Shown: positions 62,577 through 64,000 of the stretch, piece by piece
Numbering within the stretch: position 1 is the stretch's first letter
Layout: the number at the start of each line of letters is the position of its first letter
Source: Flagellimonas yonaguniensis
Lineage (GTDB): Bacteria > Bacteroidota > Bacteroidia > Flavobacteriales > Flavobacteriaceae
Assembly: GCF_029193885.1 (NCBI RefSeq)
Contig: NZ_JARFVB010000014.1
Coordinates: 39,979-103,978, forward strand
DNA length: 64,000 nt
Reading direction: 5' to 3'
The notes under the pieces: generated by a model
The model's input: only the letters and a program-made list of their open reading frames with translations
Told to the model about the DNA's origin: nothing
Databases searched by the model: none
Position numbers and translations under genes: made by a program

Positions 62577-63314
62577 TTAGTTTTTATTTTTCAATTTTCT
62601 TCTCATTGATTCTCCTTTTATATCTATTCTGTGGGCTGTATGCACCAAACGGTCGAGGATGGCATCGGCCAGTGTTTTCTCCCCGATAATGTCGTGCCAC
62701 TTTGATACGGGCAATTGTGATGCTATTATAGTGGATTTTTTGCCGTGCCTGTCCTCGATGATCTCCATAAGTGCATGCCTATTGATGTTGTCCAATGGTT
62801 TAAGGCCGAAGTCATCCAAGATGAGCAAGTCCTGTTTTTCAAGTTTGTTTATCTGTTTTGGATAGGAACCGTCTGCCTTTGATGTCTTGAGCAGGGTAAA
62901 GAGCTTCGCAGTATTGAAGTACATCGTTTTTGACCCCATGGAACAGGCCTGGTGGCCGATGGCCGATGCCAGGTAACTTTTGCCCACGCCGGTACTACCG
63001 GTAATAAGTATGTTCTCCCTTTTTTGGATGAACCCGCAGGAACCTAGCCGCCGGACCAGGTTCTTGTCCAGTTGGCGCGACGGTCGGTAGTCTATAGCTT
63101 CCATGACGGCCGTATACCTGAACCTTGCGGACTTGGTCAATCGCTCTATCCTACGGTTGTGACGGTCGTCCCATTCGCTCTGGACGAGATAGGCGATCAG
63201 TTCATCGTTGGTGTAACCGGTGGACGGACCGCCGGTTTCCATTGTTGTGGTGAAGGCCCTGTGCATTCCATAGAGCCTCATTTCTTTCATCGATTGCATT
63301 GTTTTTTCGTTCAT
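62577..63314 (-). CDS. istB: IS21-family helper ATPase IstB
   Basis: 245-residue AAA ATPase that selects the target and stimulates the IstA transposase. Walker A GSTGVGKS (residues 106-113), the Walker B region LLILDDFGL and sensor region IIASQLPVSKWHDIIGE are all present. Full length. It is immediately downstream of istA, with a 24-base gap, as is standard for IS21 elements, and appears intact. Confidence 0.93.
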   Translation of the reverse strand: MNEKTMQSMKEMRLYGMHRAFTTTMETGGPSTGYTNDELIAYLVQSEWDDRHNRRIERLTKSARFRYTAVMEAIDYRPSRQLDKNLVRRLGSCGFIQKRENILITGSTGVGKSYLASAIGHQACSMGSKTMYFNTAKLFTLLKTSKADGSYPKQINKLEKQDLLILDDFGLKPLDNINRHALMEIIEDRHGKKSTIIASQLPVSKWHDIIGEKTLADAILDRLVHTAHRIDIKGESMRRKLKNKN

Positions 63315-63338
63315 ATGTTCTGTTTTTAAGTATTGTTC

Positions 63339-64000
63339 CTATTCGTAGTATTTTCCTCCCCTTATGTTGTTGTGCTCGGGCATTTCCATGTCCCCGTCGA
63401 TACCTTCATCGATCTGGTCCCACCCCTTTTTCAGGATGCGCTCGACCATATTGTAATTGTACGCACCATATTCCGCGGCACGCCTACAGGCACCGTCAAG
63501 ACGTTCCCTTCCGTACTTTTTGGCAAGGTGGAGCACGCCCAGACAGGACTTATAGGATTGTTCCGGGTGTTGCTTCTTCTCCAGGATGGCAATGATGTAC
63601 CCTTTACAGTGTCCGCCGATATCGCTTGCCCAATCGATGAACTTTTCACTGCTCCACTCGCTTATGAAACGATGGTGCGAGGGCATATGGTCGGCCAAGG
63701 TGGTATAGCCGTATTTCTTCCTGTTCCTTGTATGTACGGCGAACCTTTCGTGCTTATGGTAGATCTCGACGATACTGTCGGTATAGACCAGCTTGACCTG
63801 TTTGCCTATATGCCTGTAGGGCACGCTGTAATAATGCTTGTCCTTCCCAAAATAAACATGGCTGTTCTTGTGTACGGTGGCCTGGGCATAGCGTTTTACC
63901 TCATAGCGTTTCGCCGGTAACGGCATCAGTTCGCCCTTCTCGATCTCCATAAAAAGCGAACACCTGGAATATTCCCTTCCCCTGAACGACATTGCGTTGT
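63339..64000 (-). CDS. istA: IS21-family transposase IstA, partial
   Basis: C-terminal part of a DDE transposase; the gene runs out of the window on the right. The readable region covers the end after the catalytic core, including LPAKRYEVKRYAQATVHKNS and the Mu-transposase-type beta-barrel with KHYYSVPYRHIGKQVKLVY. The remaining frame is open through the window edge, so an ATG at 63992 is only internal. Nothing suggests it is broken here. Confidence 0.85.
   Translation of the reverse strand, partial: NAMSFRGREYSRCSLFMEIEKGELMPLPAKRYEVKRYAQATVHKNSHVYFGKDKHYYSVPYRHIGKQVKLVYTDSIVEIYHKHERFAVHTRNRKKYGYTTLADHMPSHHRFISEWSSEKFIDWASDIGGHCKGYIIAILEKKQHPEQSYKSCLGVLHLAKKYGRERLDGACRRAAEYGAYNYNMVERILKKGWDQIDEGIDGDMEMPEHNNIRGGKYYE

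Larger units (their letters stand above)
62486..64000 (-). mobile_element. IS21-family element, partial (continues past the window)
   Basis: The window ends inside this element. Its left end carries two copies of the IS21-type short repeat, GCCGGGTAAACTGACCC (62493-62509) and GCCGGATGAAACTGACC (62517-62533). The outermost base is probably near 62486 (TGGATAAGCC). It holds istB and the 3' part of istA in the usual order. It is inserted at the 5' end of the GHKL/kinase-like gene. Confidence 0.85.

Overview
The window reads as DNA from a marine-type Flavobacteriia/Bacteroidetes bacterium. Promoters fit the Bacteroidetes -7 consensus TAnnTTTG (for example 504-511 and 10300-10307). Start codons sit in A-rich leaders rather than behind strong Shine-Dalgarno sites. 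The gene families (DUF2480, the Bacteroidetes Tra set TraE/F/G/I/J/K/M/N/O/Q, DUF3945-like, PRTRC) are also typical of this phylum. No rRNA, tRNA or CRISPR array was recognised.

Region 1 (1-19.8 kb) is a loosely packed block of stress and redox genes with decayed DNA between them. It holds Ohr peroxidase, a DUF2480 protein, an FMN reductase, a LOG-family protein with an ATP-cone/Mrr-like nuclease, a single-domain response regulator, an HD hydrolase, outer-membrane phospholipase A, pirin, a SufR-like Fe-S regulator divergent from Mn-superoxide dismutase, a ferredoxin-adenylate cyclase fusion, aconitase A, a PAP2 phosphatase and a universal stress protein. Remnants lie among them: a broken second SOD gene, a truncated outer-membrane efflux protein, an IS3-family transposase tail and a fragment of a protein family whose longer copy lies at 55.7 kb.

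Region 2 (19.9-36.1 kb, all minus strand) is the transfer module of a Bacteroidetes conjugative element (ICE or plasmid). In transcription order it encodes a VirD4-like coupling protein, an XRE regulator, ParA/TraA, a TraB-like protein, a small membrane protein, TraE (pilin), TraF, TraG (VirB4), TraI, TraJ (VirB6), TraK (VirB8), TraM (VirB10), TraN, TraO, and a very large TraQ-like lipoprotein built from about nine repeats.

Region 3 (36.1-53.4 kb) is the DNA-processing and maintenance part: two Toprim/primase-like proteins, a DUF3945-like protein, an M23 peptidase, a 1621-residue methyltransferase-helicase fusion, an archaeal-type ATPase, a 200-bp run of hairpins ending in a terminator, and a PRTRC cassette (E, C, unknown, B, ThiF). 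An upstream motif close to ATTCCTTAACTCA recurs before several of these genes. No relaxase or integrase was recognised, so the element probably continues beyond the window.

Region 4 (53.4-64 kb) is cargo: unknown membrane and soluble proteins, a GNAT acetyltransferase, a pRiA4b ORF-3-like protein, and an AT-rich four-gene minus-strand operon. That operon encodes a GHKL/histidine-kinase-like ATPase, a receiver-domain protein, an unknown protein and an adenine DNA methyltransferase, and resembles a defence or modification island. An IS21-family element (istB plus partial istA) is inserted into the 5' end of its first gene and appears to have removed the N-terminal ATPase domain.
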